A DNA stretch of 64,000 bases, taken from the NCBI GenBank assembly GCA_000708835.1, contig DF237329.1, positions 1 to 64,000 on the forward strand, given 5' to 3'. Below, one piece after another: positions 45,001 to 56,057 of this stretch. The stretch is from Klebsormidium nitens. Taxonomy: Eukaryota; Streptophyta; Klebsormidiophyceae; Klebsormidiales; Klebsormidiaceae. The notes under the pieces are model-generated. The model was not told the DNA's origin. It worked only from the letters and a program-made list of their open reading frames with translations, and ran no database searches. Position numbers and translations under genes: made by a program. Numbering within the stretch: the first letter of the stretch is position 1; every line of letters starts with the position of its first letter.

Positions 45001-45597
45001 AGGTAGTCTGGTTTGAACAAAGTGGCTTTAGAAGTGGCCCTTACACAAGGCAATCTGCCAAAAGTGGTTGCCAGTTCAGAAGGAACATCAGTGTCTGACT
45101 CAATTGCAATTGTAACTTTGCCTGCCATTTAGGCCAAGGACAGCCGCAAACTTGAAAGAAGCTCTCAACATAATTCTTGTACAATGGGCGCCTACTCTTG
45201 TGTGTGCAGTCCTGCTGATATAGCCCATGATATGCAAACCCTAATCTAGAAGGGTTGGTCCGCTGAACCCCTAATTTTCCTAGAAAAGGTGGATAGTCCA
45301 GTGCATTGTTCAAGATCTGATTCTGTCATAAAGCTCGTCATCCTTCCAAATTGTACAACAAGCGGTCAGTCTAAACCGCAACTAAGATCGAACTCTCTTC
45401 TCTTAATCCAAGGCTGGCTGACTTTTTCTATCCAAGCTTACCAGATAGCTCACAGGCTCCTCTGCTCGTGCCCTGACCGCTGCATTGACCGCCTCCTCGA
45501 TCCTCAGCGAGAGCTGGTGCTTGTCCAGGTACTCTTGCACCGTCAAAGCTGCAGTGCTGGTGCTAGAGGTTGCTTCTCTCGACGCCATCGCTTTCAT
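39036..45597 (-). CDS. Enolase-like protein, ENO3 clade, with altered active site
   Basis: Ten exons, read from the high coordinate: 45442-45597, 44489-44643, 43862-44085, 43263-43396, 42460-42617, 41961-42064, 41238-41425, 40673-40759, 39766-39963, 39036-39182; 516 aa. The N-terminus ([23 protein letters not shown]) is the extra helix typical of plant ENO3-type enolases, followed by the standard fold: [35 protein letters not shown] and [10 protein letters not shown]. Enolase interconverts 2-phosphoglycerate and phosphoenolpyruvate. Here the Mg ligand in S(I/V)EDPF is Gly352, the SHRSGE loop reads GHGSGE (Gly429, Gly431), the second shell Glu of KEF is Asp224, and the YEALELRDGD region is replaced by Ser/Asp-rich sequence. 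Catalysis is doubtful, and a moonlighting or pseudoenzyme role is likely. The C-terminus carries a Pro-rich extension of about 29 residues. A second start, ATG 45588, is possible. Confidence 0.87.
39460..39580. repeat. Direct repeat in the last enolase intron
   Basis: Two units of about 40 bp near 39467 and 39536 share the pattern GAAxACCAGATGAxGxxATAA followed by GGTCC and GGCC. They lie about 69 bp apart, downstream (in gene orientation) of the echo of the exon donor edge. Confidence 0.5.
39600..39725 (-). repeat. Copy of enolase exon 9 donor edge
   Basis: The last 60 or so bp of exon 39766-39963 and its donor are repeated at about 39645-39725, roughly 118 bp further into the intron; both hold GCCGTTCG(T/C)TCTGGCAGGG. 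The intron sequence beyond the donor (GGAACTAG.A.AGGGAGG) is also repeated, so the unit crosses the splice site. Confidence 0.8.
40020..40330 (-). repeat. Three copies of enolase exon 9 acceptor edge
   Basis: The first 70 bp of exon 39766-39963 and its acceptor recur at about 40026-40075, 40126-40200 and 40247-40325. All share CGCCGTTCGCAC-like and GCATCGAT/AACGG-like strings; the third and fourth units also keep CCGTTCCC. Spacing is about 135, 100 and 120 bp. The outermost unit again ends in GTGTACCTGCA, an intact acceptor copy (TGCAG|GTACAC). Confidence 0.85.
41085..41225 (-). repeat. Copy of enolase exon 7 donor half
   Basis: About 110 bp of exon 41238-41425 is repeated at 41100-41210, with a 143-bp offset. 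The copy still translates in part to DAYPLVFVG-like sequence but has indels that break the frame, so it is a decayed remnant inside the intron. Confidence 0.8.
43119..43177. repeat. Palindrome plus perfect 21-bp tandem duplication
   Basis: At 43119-43139 AGTACTTAC and GTAAGTACT form 9-bp arms around TTT. It is overlapped by two perfect adjacent copies of a 21-bp unit beginning TACTAATTTGCAGTCCCC, at 43136-43156 and 43157-43177. Both lie in an enolase intron about 90 bp from an exon donor and look very recent. Confidence 0.85.
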
Positions 45598-46793
45598 CAA
45601 TCTTCAGGACAAAATCAGATATAATCAGTTGCTCACAGAACAGAAAGAGCAAAGTGGCGTTCTGTGTCACCTTGAATTTTCGTCACGATGGGCTCCAAAG
45701 AACCTTGCTCGCGCAGTGAGCAGCTGGTGAGCAGGTTGAAACAATGAAAGAGCTGGGGAGAAGCAGATCTCTCATGCATGAGTTCAAACTCAGCAGCGGC
45801 CATGAATTGTCATTTGCTCGAGTGCAGAGCTGAGGACCTGAGGTAGATAGGTACTACAAACCCTTTCACAAACTGAGGATGACTTGCAGCGTTACGTTTC
45901 ATCGTGAAAGTTTCATACAGCGTTCCAGATCTGTACTCTCTAACCAAACCCGTAACGCTTAGTTCGGATAGGGGTCCCGAGCCGCCGCCCCAGCTCATCT
46001 CCCCAGCCAGGACCACCTTCTTCCTCTTTCCAGCTTCCTTCCGAAGGCAGCTGCGCCCGCTGGCTGTAAAGGTGAGGGGGCCATCGCTCCCTTCTTCTGC
46101 TGGTGCTTTCCTGCTGTATGCAAGAGTGTTGAAGGAAGGAAAATATCTGTCCTGCATTCTAGGCTGCGAGACGTCCCTGAAGTGGGTGACGCTTTGGATG
46201 TGCCCTATCGGGCTGATGAGATGGGGCAGGCAACAGGGCAGTGCAAAGGAGAAGCAAAGCAGAGCATGTGGCAGTATCAGGGGGCAAGGGGACATCAGCA
46301 GAAGGCTTGTTGGGGTTGGAGGGGCTGTCCCGTCATTGCTTGAACCGTTACCACCCTATCTTTAACGGGATGTGCATGGTTAACAAGTCAAAAAGTTGTA
46401 GGCAATGTGCGGAGCAATGCACACGTCATCCTTCCGGGGAGATAGCGCTGTGTTTTGACTTCTTGGGCCGCATGTTAACGGTCAGCCTGCTTATTATGTT
46501 GGTGGAATGGATGCTGTTCTGATTCTCGTAAAATTATGCGGCGCCAAAGAAGGTCAAACCGCTCTTTTTACTCGGTTCAGCTTTTTAACACCTTAGGCTC
46601 CTCCTTTGGTGCTTGAGGGATAGGCAGGACAGCGTTATTTTGGGCCAAGGCCTTTTTGCTTTTGGAAGGATGCAACTACGAAAAGCTGTTTCCATTGCTG
46701 ACGGAAAGGGAAACTCATGTGTCCACCCCTCTCCTACTTCAAATTGTATCGCTAATCCTTGGAGATTGTGTTGCTGCAGGGCAGGATAGGATC
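45598..46793. promoter_or_regulatory. Divergent promoter region, enolase-like / RPL7
   Basis: This 1.2-kb stretch holds both promoters. Two TGGGCC motifs, at 46464-46469 and 46641-46646, match the site II element (TGGGCY) common in plant ribosomal-protein and other growth-linked promoters. GTTGCTGCAG just before the RPL7 ATG could be the acceptor of a 5'-UTR intron. Two long antisense ORFs (45810-46295 minus, 45904-46365 plus) overlap each other and show no family features, so I do not call them genes. Confidence 0.5.
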
Positions 46794-49700
46794 ATGGCAG
46801 ACAAGAAGGCTGTTGCCAAGGCCCCGGCCCCTCAGGCCAAGGTACGGTTGCTTTCACTACTTCCCTGCCTTGAGCAGATTGTGGCTTCATACGCAGGATC
46901 AGACAGGGGTTGTTTCATGCGGATTGCCCTTGAGGTCATCGTAAGACAAGCGAAGTCCCAGACAAGAGGGGCCAGCAAAAGCAAAGCAGCACTAACAAAG
47001 ATGATGCTTTATGAAGCAACACTGATCGTTAGAAGGCGCCCAGACGATAACCTATCAAAGTCTAATATTTACGGCCGGCACCCACCACATGCATAGCTGC
47101 GGATCCTCAATCTTGGCCCTTGTAGGATTGTGGTAATGGTAACTGGTTTGTTTTTCCTCCCCGAAGCGTACTTCTGGTCGCGATATTTGCGGCTGGATCA
47201 TATTCGGCCAGAAATGCATTTTGCTGGTAGGGCAGACTCTGCTAGGAGGGGTCGAGGGCAGCAGTGAGGAGGTTACGTCCCACTGTGAGCAACACAAGTC
47301 GCTGATATGGAATACGCTCTTTGACAGGCCGCCGAGAAGGTGCCTGAGTCTGTGCTGAAGAAGCGGAAGCGCGATGAGAACTGGACCAAGCAGAAGAAGG
47401 AGACGGAGCTGGCCGCCAAGAAGAAATCGCGCGCCGACCGCAAGGTCATCTTCAAGAGGGCAGAGGCGTACGTCAAGGAGTACCGCCAGCAGGTGATTGC
47501 CCAGACATTGAATCACTCAAGCTTGTACTTTGCAAATGGATGGACTGCTCTTGATTCACTGGTTGTCTTGGTAAGTGGCGATGGCATTCCTGATGGACTG
47601 TTGTGATTGGATTTTGAGTTTGCTCTTTTTAGGTGCCACTTGTTGTCTTCGGACCAATCCAGGTCCTCTAAGGTGCCTTGGGTTGAGCAGGGGCATCCAT
47701 GCTTGCTGGCGCCAGAGACTGCTGGCGCAGTGTGGCCGTAGTTGAGAATCGTTGGCTTTTGTGCATTTTGGAGATTGTCGCTGGCGTCGCAATCAGGGCA
47801 GTTGGGAGGGGCAACGACGAGTAGGGCGAATGAACTAGGGGCTCTGGAATCTAGCAGGGGTTAGCAAGAGGGGACTCGAACGCAGGGCACAGAAGAGAAA
47901 GAACTGGCTCAGCAGATTGTACGGAGCGAGTTGCTTGTGGAACTTAGTGATGCACAGCAAGCTGCACTCTCGGAAAGGGGTGCATCTAGGTTCGGGTTGG
48001 CACTCCCTCGGGTTGCGGCGTAAAGCCCTTTTGCTAGTATAGTAGAGACGGCAAAGGGACTTGGGGCAGTCTGGCAAGGCATGGTCACTTATGGAATGGT
48101 TCCTGAACAGAACTCATCGGAAGCTGATGGCTGAGGGCAGTGGCAGAAACTTGGGGAGGCTGTTTCTGAGCAAGAATTTGAGCACGGAAACAAGACAGGT
48201 CTTGGTTGAGCGACTGAACTCAGCGACCTTAGCCAGTTTGACAAGTTTCGTCTCTGCACAGACTCCATCTGTCTGTCAACCCTTCCTTGGGTGTAGAAGG
48301 CTTGACTTGGCATGCCACTGGCCGGGGGTCCAGCACATTGGAAAATTTCTTGCTAAAGGTTGGGATTAAGCACAGCATTCCTGAAAGACTTCACTTATCA
48401 GACGCCTATACTTTTGTTTTCTACAGGATCCCATCGTGATGGAAAAGCAAGCCAAAGCGGGAGGCCAGGTTATTTATCGAAAGATTCTGTTTCTAAGTAC
48501 AGAGGGCTGTATTTTGCAGGAGGCCGACCTGATCCGCATCAAGCGCGAGGCGAAGCTGAAGGGCGGGTTCTACGTGGAGGCGGAGGCGAAGCTGCTGTTT
48601 GTGATCCGTATCCGGGGTATCAATGACATGCACCCCAAGACTCGCAAGATCCTGCAGCTGCTGCGGTTGCGTCAGATCTTCAACGGCGTCTTCATGAAGG
48701 TCAACAAGGCGACGCTCAACATGCTGCACCGGGTCGAGCCCTACGTTGCCTACGGGTGAGAGATACTGGTTGCGCGGTACAAGCTCTAGGGTGTTAGCAT
48801 GTTGATGCTTGAGCCTTGTGCATATTCAGTGGCGACTTGATGACGGCAGAGAAGACGATGGTCAGCATGTTACCCAATGTTGAGTTGCGTGAGAGTTGTT
48901 TGAGGTTCGAGGTCTGAGGTTCAGGCTTCCAAGGTCCTCAAGTTATTTCGTGACACATCTTCTATGTCTGTTGTGGTGTTTGCAACATTTGTGAAAGAAA
49001 AGAGAAACGATTTTTGACCTAAGTGCGCTATTTTGAGCTCTGCGTTTTGCCCAGCGGTGACATCCTTGGCTGTTTGAACTTTCAATTGTTTTTGGGAGGA
49101 AGAAGGTCGAGAGTTCTGTGCTCCAGCATTTTGCAATGTGTTCTGAATGATACCAACGATCTCCACCTTCTCATTGTGCCATCAATACTGAGTTGGTGCA
49201 GGTCTCGCTGCTCTTGTGTTGTCTGCTATTTCCATCTGACGAGTTTAGAAGGATCTCCTCTGTCTGGGTTGTGTTGGAAGACTGTCGCGGCGGGTGGCGG
49301 AGATGATGAGTAGCTTGGTCCGTGTTTTTGATGCAGTGCACTCTGTGCGCTCATGGAGATAAAAACTTGCTCGTTTTTGCCAACCTGATCCGCCCCGCCG
49401 CGCAGTCTTCTTCAAGAGTTTGGAAACGCACTCTTTCGTGGTATTCGAGTCCTGAATCTGCGGCACTTTGAGAATGTGTGACATGTGTGGAAGGTTTGGG
49501 AATTGGCTTCTCGAAATCCTTGAGTAGATTCGTCTTGTTTGATCCGTTGACAGGATGGCACTCTTTCTAGTAGCTTGTCGTGGTTGTGAAACGTCTACAG
49601 TATTTTCTTGTCTACTTGCAGCGGATTTCCTTCAAGAGATTGTGAAACGGCTTTGGTTGAGATTCCTCAGAAGAAGATCACCGATTCCAATTTCATGACG

Positions 49701-50614
49701 CCCTCTGACTCTCGCACAGCCCTGACCGAAGAGTTCTTCCACTGCTCTGACTTCCAGAATTTTTGAATGGCAGGTACCCTAACTTGAAGAGCGTGAAGGA
49801 GATGATCTACAAGCGGGGGTACGGCAAGCTGAACAAGCAAAGGATTCCTTTGACAGACAACGCCGTCATTGAGGAGGTAAGAATCGAACATCTCTTATCA
49901 GGAGGAAGATTGCTTTGCAAGGGTTGAAGCGGCGATAGTAGATTGGACTAGAAGGGTGACCTCGTTCACAATTTGAGTGCAGTCGACATTTCATCTCTGA
50001 AAGTGTTACCAGAGTTTAGACGTGTTGACACTCTGGTTGTAGTGGTCATGACCCTCTTGAACTGCACGCTTGTTTACCCGATGGAAAGCTGACGTGCTAC
50101 TCAAGTTCTGTGTAAGTCGGGACGGCAAAGCAAGTTAAAACACCTCGAAGACGACAGGAATTGACGATCCCCCTCATAGCAGAAGGATTCGGTTCTGCGG
50201 ACCCAGTCATGCAGACGCAGCTCTTCCTCCTTGAGCGCTTCCTTTCGACAGAGCGTCGACGAGTTTGGTCGTGCGCACGACGACCTGCAGTCCGCCCATA
50301 CGAAGTTAGCACTGAAGGAGTCGAACACATAGGTCTCGTCCATACTGACGTCAGGAGGCATTTATGCTGACGTCAGCACTTCCGTTCTTCGCGCGCAGGC
50401 TTTGGGCAAGTTCGGCATCATCTGCATCGAGGACCTGATCCACGAGATCTACACAGTGGGCCCCCACTTCAAGGAGGCCAACAACTACCTGTGGCCGTTC
50501 AAGCTGTCGGCGCCCCTCGGCGGGCTCAAGAAGAAGCGGACCCACTACATCGAGGGGGGGGATGCCGGGAACCGGGAACTCAAGATCAACAACTTGATCA
50601 GGAGAATGAACTAG
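46794..50614 (+). CDS. RPL7: 60S ribosomal protein L7 (uL30)
   Basis: Exons 46794-46841, 47328-47492, 48520-48755, 49774-49876 and 50399-50614 give 255 aa, all junctions GT-AG and in frame. The protein matches eukaryotic L7: a basic N-terminus ([33 protein letters not shown]), the uL30 core ([34 protein letters not shown]), and the C-terminal [14 protein letters not shown]. It sits in the large ribosomal subunit near 5S rRNA/helix regions and is needed for translation. Introns 2 and 3 are each about 1 kb, long enough to host small nucleolar RNAs, but I could not identify one confidently. Two perfect TGACGTCA palindromes lie just before the last exon. Confidence 0.97.
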
Positions 50615-52272
50615 GGCGGATGGACGGTGCTAGCGGGCTTTGCGTTCTTGTGCCGGGGACGCGGGGCTTGAAAATGTTGTGTCTACCTTAAATTCTGTTT
50701 CCATGCGTGTCATATGCGGTGCCAACATGGAATGATGGGCGTGTAACTGCTCTACAAATGATGGCTTTTACAAGCCACGTCCAAGCAGATTGAGTTGTCT
50801 TCATGCAAAACATAGAAAGTGGATACTATTGATCTGCTTGGTCAGTGGGAGGCGTGTCAGGATCATCCTTGTCCGCCTCTGATTCGGCATGCCAGGCATG
50901 CTTAAGTTATGTACTGCATTTCCTGTTTGTAAATGATTCTGTAATTGGCAACCCCGCCAGCTTTGGTTGGATCATGTGAATGCGTAAGCCGTAGAGTGCA
51001 CTGCCCCTGCATGAGGGTAGTGTGCAACGGCGCAACCTACATACAATCCCATACTTAATGGTCTTTGCGTTTAACATGTATCTCTTATACGAATAGAAGC
51101 ATGGCGGCACGCTTCAAAACTGTGGTAGCTTAGTAACCTATAAAAGCGTATGTCATGATGGTGTCTTGTTTTTCGTTGAGCTGTAGCCAGTGGCGGCGCC
51201 GGGCCATAGGCTTCTCATGGATTACAATGTTGTTAGCATGAGCTTGAAAGTGTGAGTCGGCTTATAAATTGAAATACAACTACCGGCCTACCAGCAATCA
51301 CCCATACACCGTTCAGACGCTACAACTCTGGCCGGATGTATGCAGCCCACTAAGCAACGAAATTTGGAAACGCTTACTTAGGCTTTTGCAGAGGGCTTCG
51401 ATCAAAACATCTGACCAACAAGTTCTTGTGACGGACTCTATCTTGTGCTAGGCCAGGATGTTGGTAGCAGCGGGTCGGGTAGGAAGCATTTGGTAGGCTT
51501 TGAAGGACGATGGCTCGTGCGTCATCTTGATGGTACTATAGGTTGGAATGCAATCCTATGCGCCGCGGGCCATTATGAACCCCTGCCCGTTACTGATGCT
51601 ATCCTACTTAGCGTGTGGCGCCGTTAATGACCATTGACAGTGCTAGTTCATAACCATTCTGAATACATTGATTTGCAAGTGAGGGCTAGGCGTACGGCCA
51701 CCGTAGCGGTTTAAGCTGGATTTCGACCGTCATAAACGCGCACTGATCATCCAGGATGAGGGGGTTCTGCATCGCAAGATGTCAATTGCACAATCTAAGC
51801 ATGAGCTACTAGCCCTTTCAATCCGGAAATTCGATTGACCTTCCATGCCCGCTTGTCGGATATGTAACCAAGTTTTCAGTTGCGATGACTCACTGAAAAC
51901 CAATGCTTTGACAAATTAATTCAATGCAACGGGATGAAACGAGGCTGAAAACATTGTACAAGGCGTACCGAAGAGTCACTCGGGTCCCTCTTTTGGAGGA
52001 TGTCGGGCTAATGCATCTTGAATATCAAAACACATTGGGATGCGTTGACCCGATTCTTAACCGCTCAATTCCAGACAACGTTCTTGTGCCCTAAAGCTTT
52101 TCGGCGGATACGATCTGCCCCACAAACTTCTTATCGCAGCGTCAAGAGCACGACTCAAGCAAGCAATCCACACACGCGAATCATCATCGATTTTAGTTCA
52201 ACTCTGTCAGAGTGTTACTTCACAACATGTTGATCCAGATCCAACCGTTCCGCTCCTCTACTGAATTGCGTA
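50615..52272. other. Convergent intergenic region
   Basis: The 1.66 kb between the RPL7 and first MYND stops shows no credible exons, RNA genes or repeats beyond low-complexity stretches. Small ORFs at 50907-51110, 51269-51451 and 52018-52233 have no support. It must contain both 3' UTRs. Confidence 0.45.
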
Positions 52273-53592
52273 CTAGCGCCGGGTGCGGATATCTTTGGAA
52301 GTTCCTCCTTCAGGGATCCATGCCATGATGGTACCTGTCCTTCCCCCAGCTGAACTGTTGTCGTTTGGAACTTCGGCTAAGCCAACGGCCATCTTGTAGG
52401 GACAGGTTGGGTCTACTTCGGTCACGTTTGGGAGGTTAGTACACCACTGCTTGTGGGCCTTCACCCAGTCTGCCTTCTGACACTCCTGGGAGGACAGACG
52501 ACGTCTATGAATGGGAGGCCGCCGGTGGAAGGTCAGATTCAGAATCTTAAATAAACCCGCGCATTGATCAGTTCTAAAAGATTGCATTCTTGAGGGTCAC
52601 CGTGACGTTTATACCGACCTTGAACTTGCAATAACTGAAAAACTCGCCTGGATTTGCACGAGGATTTTGAAGTCAATCGTGATTGCTGAAAAGGCACCAA
52701 GTGGACGCAGACTACCAAACCTTCGGATACCTATCACGTTATAAGGAGACTCGACTGACAGTTGACGCTCAACTTGTTTCTGTGCTTGTAGACGGCTCCA
52801 ATCATTCAGACTTAAATTGTCGTGCACAGATTTCCGCAGGAGTTCCTACTTCAAGCCCTGTGGCCCTCATAGAGAAGCAAGCTCTTTGAACGACACGTGG
52901 ATGGAAAAACATCCATGCCTTGTCGCGAGGTGCCATCAGAAGGAAACTTGCAACAGATCAAAAATTCTCAAAAACGCTCTCACATTCACGTAAGCGAGCC
53001 TTTCTTGTCTATATTGGGTAAGCCGAAATCGAATACCTCTCATCTTTTTAGACGGAGAAGTAGAGCCAACCAGCGCCATCCTTCCCTTGTCCTTCCAAGG
53101 ACCAGAGCACAGTTCTCTTCATTACTAACCAATCCACTGCGCTTGAGAGCTCGATGAAAGACGCTCCAAACTGTCCGCTCATTCTTCTCTTCAGTTGATC
53201 TTGGTATAAAGCAGCTTTGACACAATCTCTTCACTCACCTTGCTGCAGTACCACACTAAATGGCACGCGGTGCACTTCTTGAGCCTCACGTCCGTCTCCC
53301 GGCGCGGAATACGGGGCTTTCTCCGGCAGTACTGACAGATCGGGTTCTCCCAGCGAAACTTCACGAGCATATACGTGTCAGGGAGCCAGTGCGGCTGTTC
53401 ACTGTCGCTCAGAGCCCGGCGGACGATCTCCCGGTTGCGCTCCAACTCACACTGCGGGTATTTGCTGAGCGCGAGCTGGAACTCGGGGAAATCCACTGGG
53501 ACAGTCTTAACCCTGGTGTCAAAGTCTGGCTCGCGCTCCCAGGCAACGACTTCCTTGGACACCTTTGGCCGGTGCTTCTTTCCGGGGGCCAT
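52273..53592 (-). CDS. MYND-type zinc-finger protein, copy 1
   Basis: Exons 53239-53592 and 52273-52485 give 188 aa from ATG 53592; the intron is GT-AG. The N-terminal 85 residues (PKVSKEVVAWEREPDFDTR, PEFQLALSKYPQCEL) are of unknown function. Residues about 86-140 form a MYND finger split across the splice site: CQYC, CTACHLVWYCSKEC, then KAHKQWC, giving the usual seven Cys and one His zinc ligands. MYND domains bind Pro-rich partner peptides, so a role as a protein-interaction adaptor is expected. The C-terminal tail is Gly/Ser-rich. It is paralogous to 57887-58783 with the same exon layout. Confidence 0.88.
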
Positions 53593-55080
53593 TCAGCCAA
53601 TCTGCACTGGGAAGATGAGCATTACACGCGAGTCTTTCGACTTGTCAGGATGCCTTTTTGGGCCCAGCTTTAAAAGCCACTTCAGAGGCAAAGCTAGACC
53701 GCAGATACCAAAAAGTCAGCCCGCAAAGATAACGCCAAAATGGAAGGCACAGCTCCTTTCAATCGCAACTTACTCAGTGACGGCAAACCGATAAACAAGA
53801 CAATCAGCCACGCATTTGTCTTCCGACAAAGCAAAGCTGAAAGAAGAAATCAGGAGCTCAGCCGTTCTCAATATCGGCGAAATTCCTGATATCTACGAGA
53901 GCGACTTCAAGTGTACACGGAGTTCTGGCCGGTGTAGTCAGAAATGACCACAGATGTGACGTTCAATGTTTTCTCAGCTTCTCCCAAAGCCTGATCAATC
54001 AAAGCAGAGTATTTTGTTGAACGCGTAATTCAGCCTTCATTTGGGCTTGCAATAAGCTCATGTCAATAAGCTCGTGCTGGCTCTGCACCTCAACCCGAAC
54101 GGGAAATTCAGTTGGAGCGCAAACCAGAAATGTCGCCTGTTTCTTTCTCTTGCTTAGAAAATTGAATTTTGAGTGCTTCGCTTCACTCCTTGCAGAAAGA
54201 GAGAATCTGAGAAGCTACATGCTGTCGCAGAATAAGGCTTAATCCTCATCTTCGATTCGGAAGAGACAACAAATGTGCATAAATTCTACCCAAAGTGATG
54301 AAGTCTGGCCAATCGAATCTTCTCCAGGAGGCGAATGACGCGCACTTAATTAACCTCAAAATCTTGACTTCATCATCCAAATTTATACCAGGTATGTACT
54401 GAGGGCTTATCAGACTCTCGAATGAGTCAACTTCAATAAAGATGGAAATTAGCAATAAGCTCAAAAGCTGAAGAGAACAAGGGGAAATGGAAGCTTGTGC
54501 TCACCAGTTAGAATAACCCTCCAAAGCAATTTGTCACCTGTCCGAGTCAGCTATCAGCTCCAGGGGTCAGCTTAAGTCAGCGCTCTGCTCCAATCAAAGC
54601 ACCAGGTCTCTTATGTCATTTGAACTTTCCCTTTCAAGCGAGCACCCAAGCTTTAGCACTTGTACAGCGCAGGCGCCCCGAAGCTTTCTGATGCGCCGAA
54701 CCTTCAAACTCACACGGCAAGAAAAACACAAAATCCGCTGCCCTGTGGCGCGCCGACCCCAATCTTTGAAGCCCTTCAATCCCTCTTCTCAGATCATTCT
54801 CGTCTTACTAGTAACAGAAAATGGCGCCGCTCCATTTGAAGATGGCAGTAAAGGCCCCGGCGCTGCATCGAGTGCGCACCATTGCTGACCATGCACGACG
54901 ACGATCGGCTGAGCTAGCTGAGCTAAGGCAAGCTAAGGTGAAGCATCGATCGTCAATGGAGAAGAAACAACCGACGCGACACAACTGAGACTACATATAT
55001 GGATCTGATGCAAGCTACAGCGTCGAATCGTCGTCAGATTGGGATGGCGGATTATCATCTTCGACAGGAAATGTCGCCTC
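53593..55080. other. Upstream flank of MYND copy 1, duplicated at copy 2
   Basis: No exon is supported. Parts of this flank have diverged counterparts upstream of the second MYND gene: 54195-54230 with 59240-59275, 54550-54605 with 59585-59640 (CAGCGCTCTGCTC), and 54950-55140 with 59950-60140 (CGACGCGACA, GGAAATGT, CTTGTTTGATC-like strings). The duplicated unit therefore includes at least 1.5 kb upstream of each gene. Confidence 0.55.
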
Positions 55081-55880
55081 TTGTTTGATCCAAGAGTTGG
55101 GAAATCTTCGACGCGCTTCACTGCCCGACATAGTTGACGGTTCCGCTCCAGTACATACGCGACGAGACCGGGAAGATCTTCAGCTGCGGAGGCTGCGGTG
55201 TAGGCTCACTGGCCTTGGAAATTGTACGCGCGAGCGCGTACGCGCGTGCGCTGGACAAAGAGCCCGACCTGGGCGGCCGCGTAAGAGGGGCGACCCGTTC
55301 CCACACTGGGATCTGCCCTTCGCCCGTCATGATTGCGTGCGCTCCGGGGACAATGTTGCCGCCGCGAATGACTATTTTTGGCTGCAGGAAGATTCGTGTG
55401 CCGGCACCGCGCAATCAACCCCACCCCGGCTCTGTTCCTCGTTCTTGCCGTCGTCTCACTTCGAAGCCAGAGATGCCCAAACCGCCGGCCGGACCACCGA
55501 AACCCGGGCACTGGAGCGGTTGAAAGTCAATCAGCTGAATGGGCGAGGACCCAAGCGGTGTCTGAAGCGAAGCCTGTCAGATGGCCGGCCGCGAAGCCGC
55601 CCACGGCCAAACTTTCAAACTGTCCGCACTACGAAGCGCGTGGAGCCGCCGATGCTGCGAATTAGGTCTGGAGCCACGAGGCAGTCTACGCGGACGGCAG
55701 CAAGAAAGGGGCACCTTAAAGTCTTCGCGCGCGCGCGAGAGGACGAGAAGGGAGGTGAACAGCCGGGAAAGTGGAGAGGTTTACCGAGAGCGACGAAAAC
55801 AGCAAGGAACTAGAGGAGCGAGGTCCTTCTTCAAGGGCAGAAGCTGAGGAGACGGCGGGGGCTTGGCCGCAGACCAAGAA
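55081..55880. other. GC-rich stretch with long overlapping frames, no gene assigned
   Basis: Four to five overlapping ORFs of 90-242 codons lie on both strands, the longest at 55085-55813 plus. High GC alone lengthens frames here. The translations are Arg/Pro-rich and I find no domain, no splice-consistent extension and no start context that favours one. It could be a degraded element inserted at the edge of the MYND duplication, since the similarity to copy 2 ends near 55140. Confidence 0.4.
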
Positions 55881-56057
55881 TCTTCAATTTAGCAATAGTA
55901 AGCTTTAGCAATAGTAAGCTCACCAGCCTGGGACGGGTAGGGTTAGTTTGGGGGTTAGGGTGGGTTCGGGTGCGGAGCGGGTGATTCTGTAGGTTAGATT
56001 TTTAGTGTTAGTGTTGGAGCTTACTATTGCTAGCCCTTACTATTGCTAAATTGAAGA
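55881..56057. mobile_element. Short inverted-repeat element with G-quadruplex-like core
   Basis: Arms of about 41 bp at 55881-55921 and 56017-56057 are inverted copies with very few mismatches (tip TCTTCAATTTAGCAATAG). Each arm is itself a direct repeat of AGCAATAGTAAGCT. The 95-bp core carries GGGTAGGG, GGGGGTTAGGG and TGGGTTCGGG in a row (55930-55970), enough G-runs for a quadruplex and partly telomere-like. It looks like a MITE or a hairpin-forming element; no target-site duplication is clear. Confidence 0.75.

Noticed and set aside
45810-46365. Overlapping antisense ORFs of 161 and 153 codons upstream of RPL7
   Set aside because: Each is a shadow of the other, neither resembles a known family, and the region must serve as promoter for two divergent genes.
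48756-49773. Possible C/D-box snoRNA in RPL7 intron 3 (TGATGAC ... CTGA, near 48838-48920)
   Set aside because: The boxes fit only loosely, there is no terminal stem, and I could not find a convincing guide sequence.
53593-54900. Possible extra 5' exons of MYND copy 1
   Set aside because: The ATG at 53592 starts a sequence conserved from its first residues in both copies, and no upstream frame is conserved between the duplicated flanks.
55085-55813. 242-codon plus-strand ORF
   Set aside because: It is GC-rich with equally long frames antisense and in other frames. The translation is Arg/Pro-rich with no domain, and no splice-supported extension exists.
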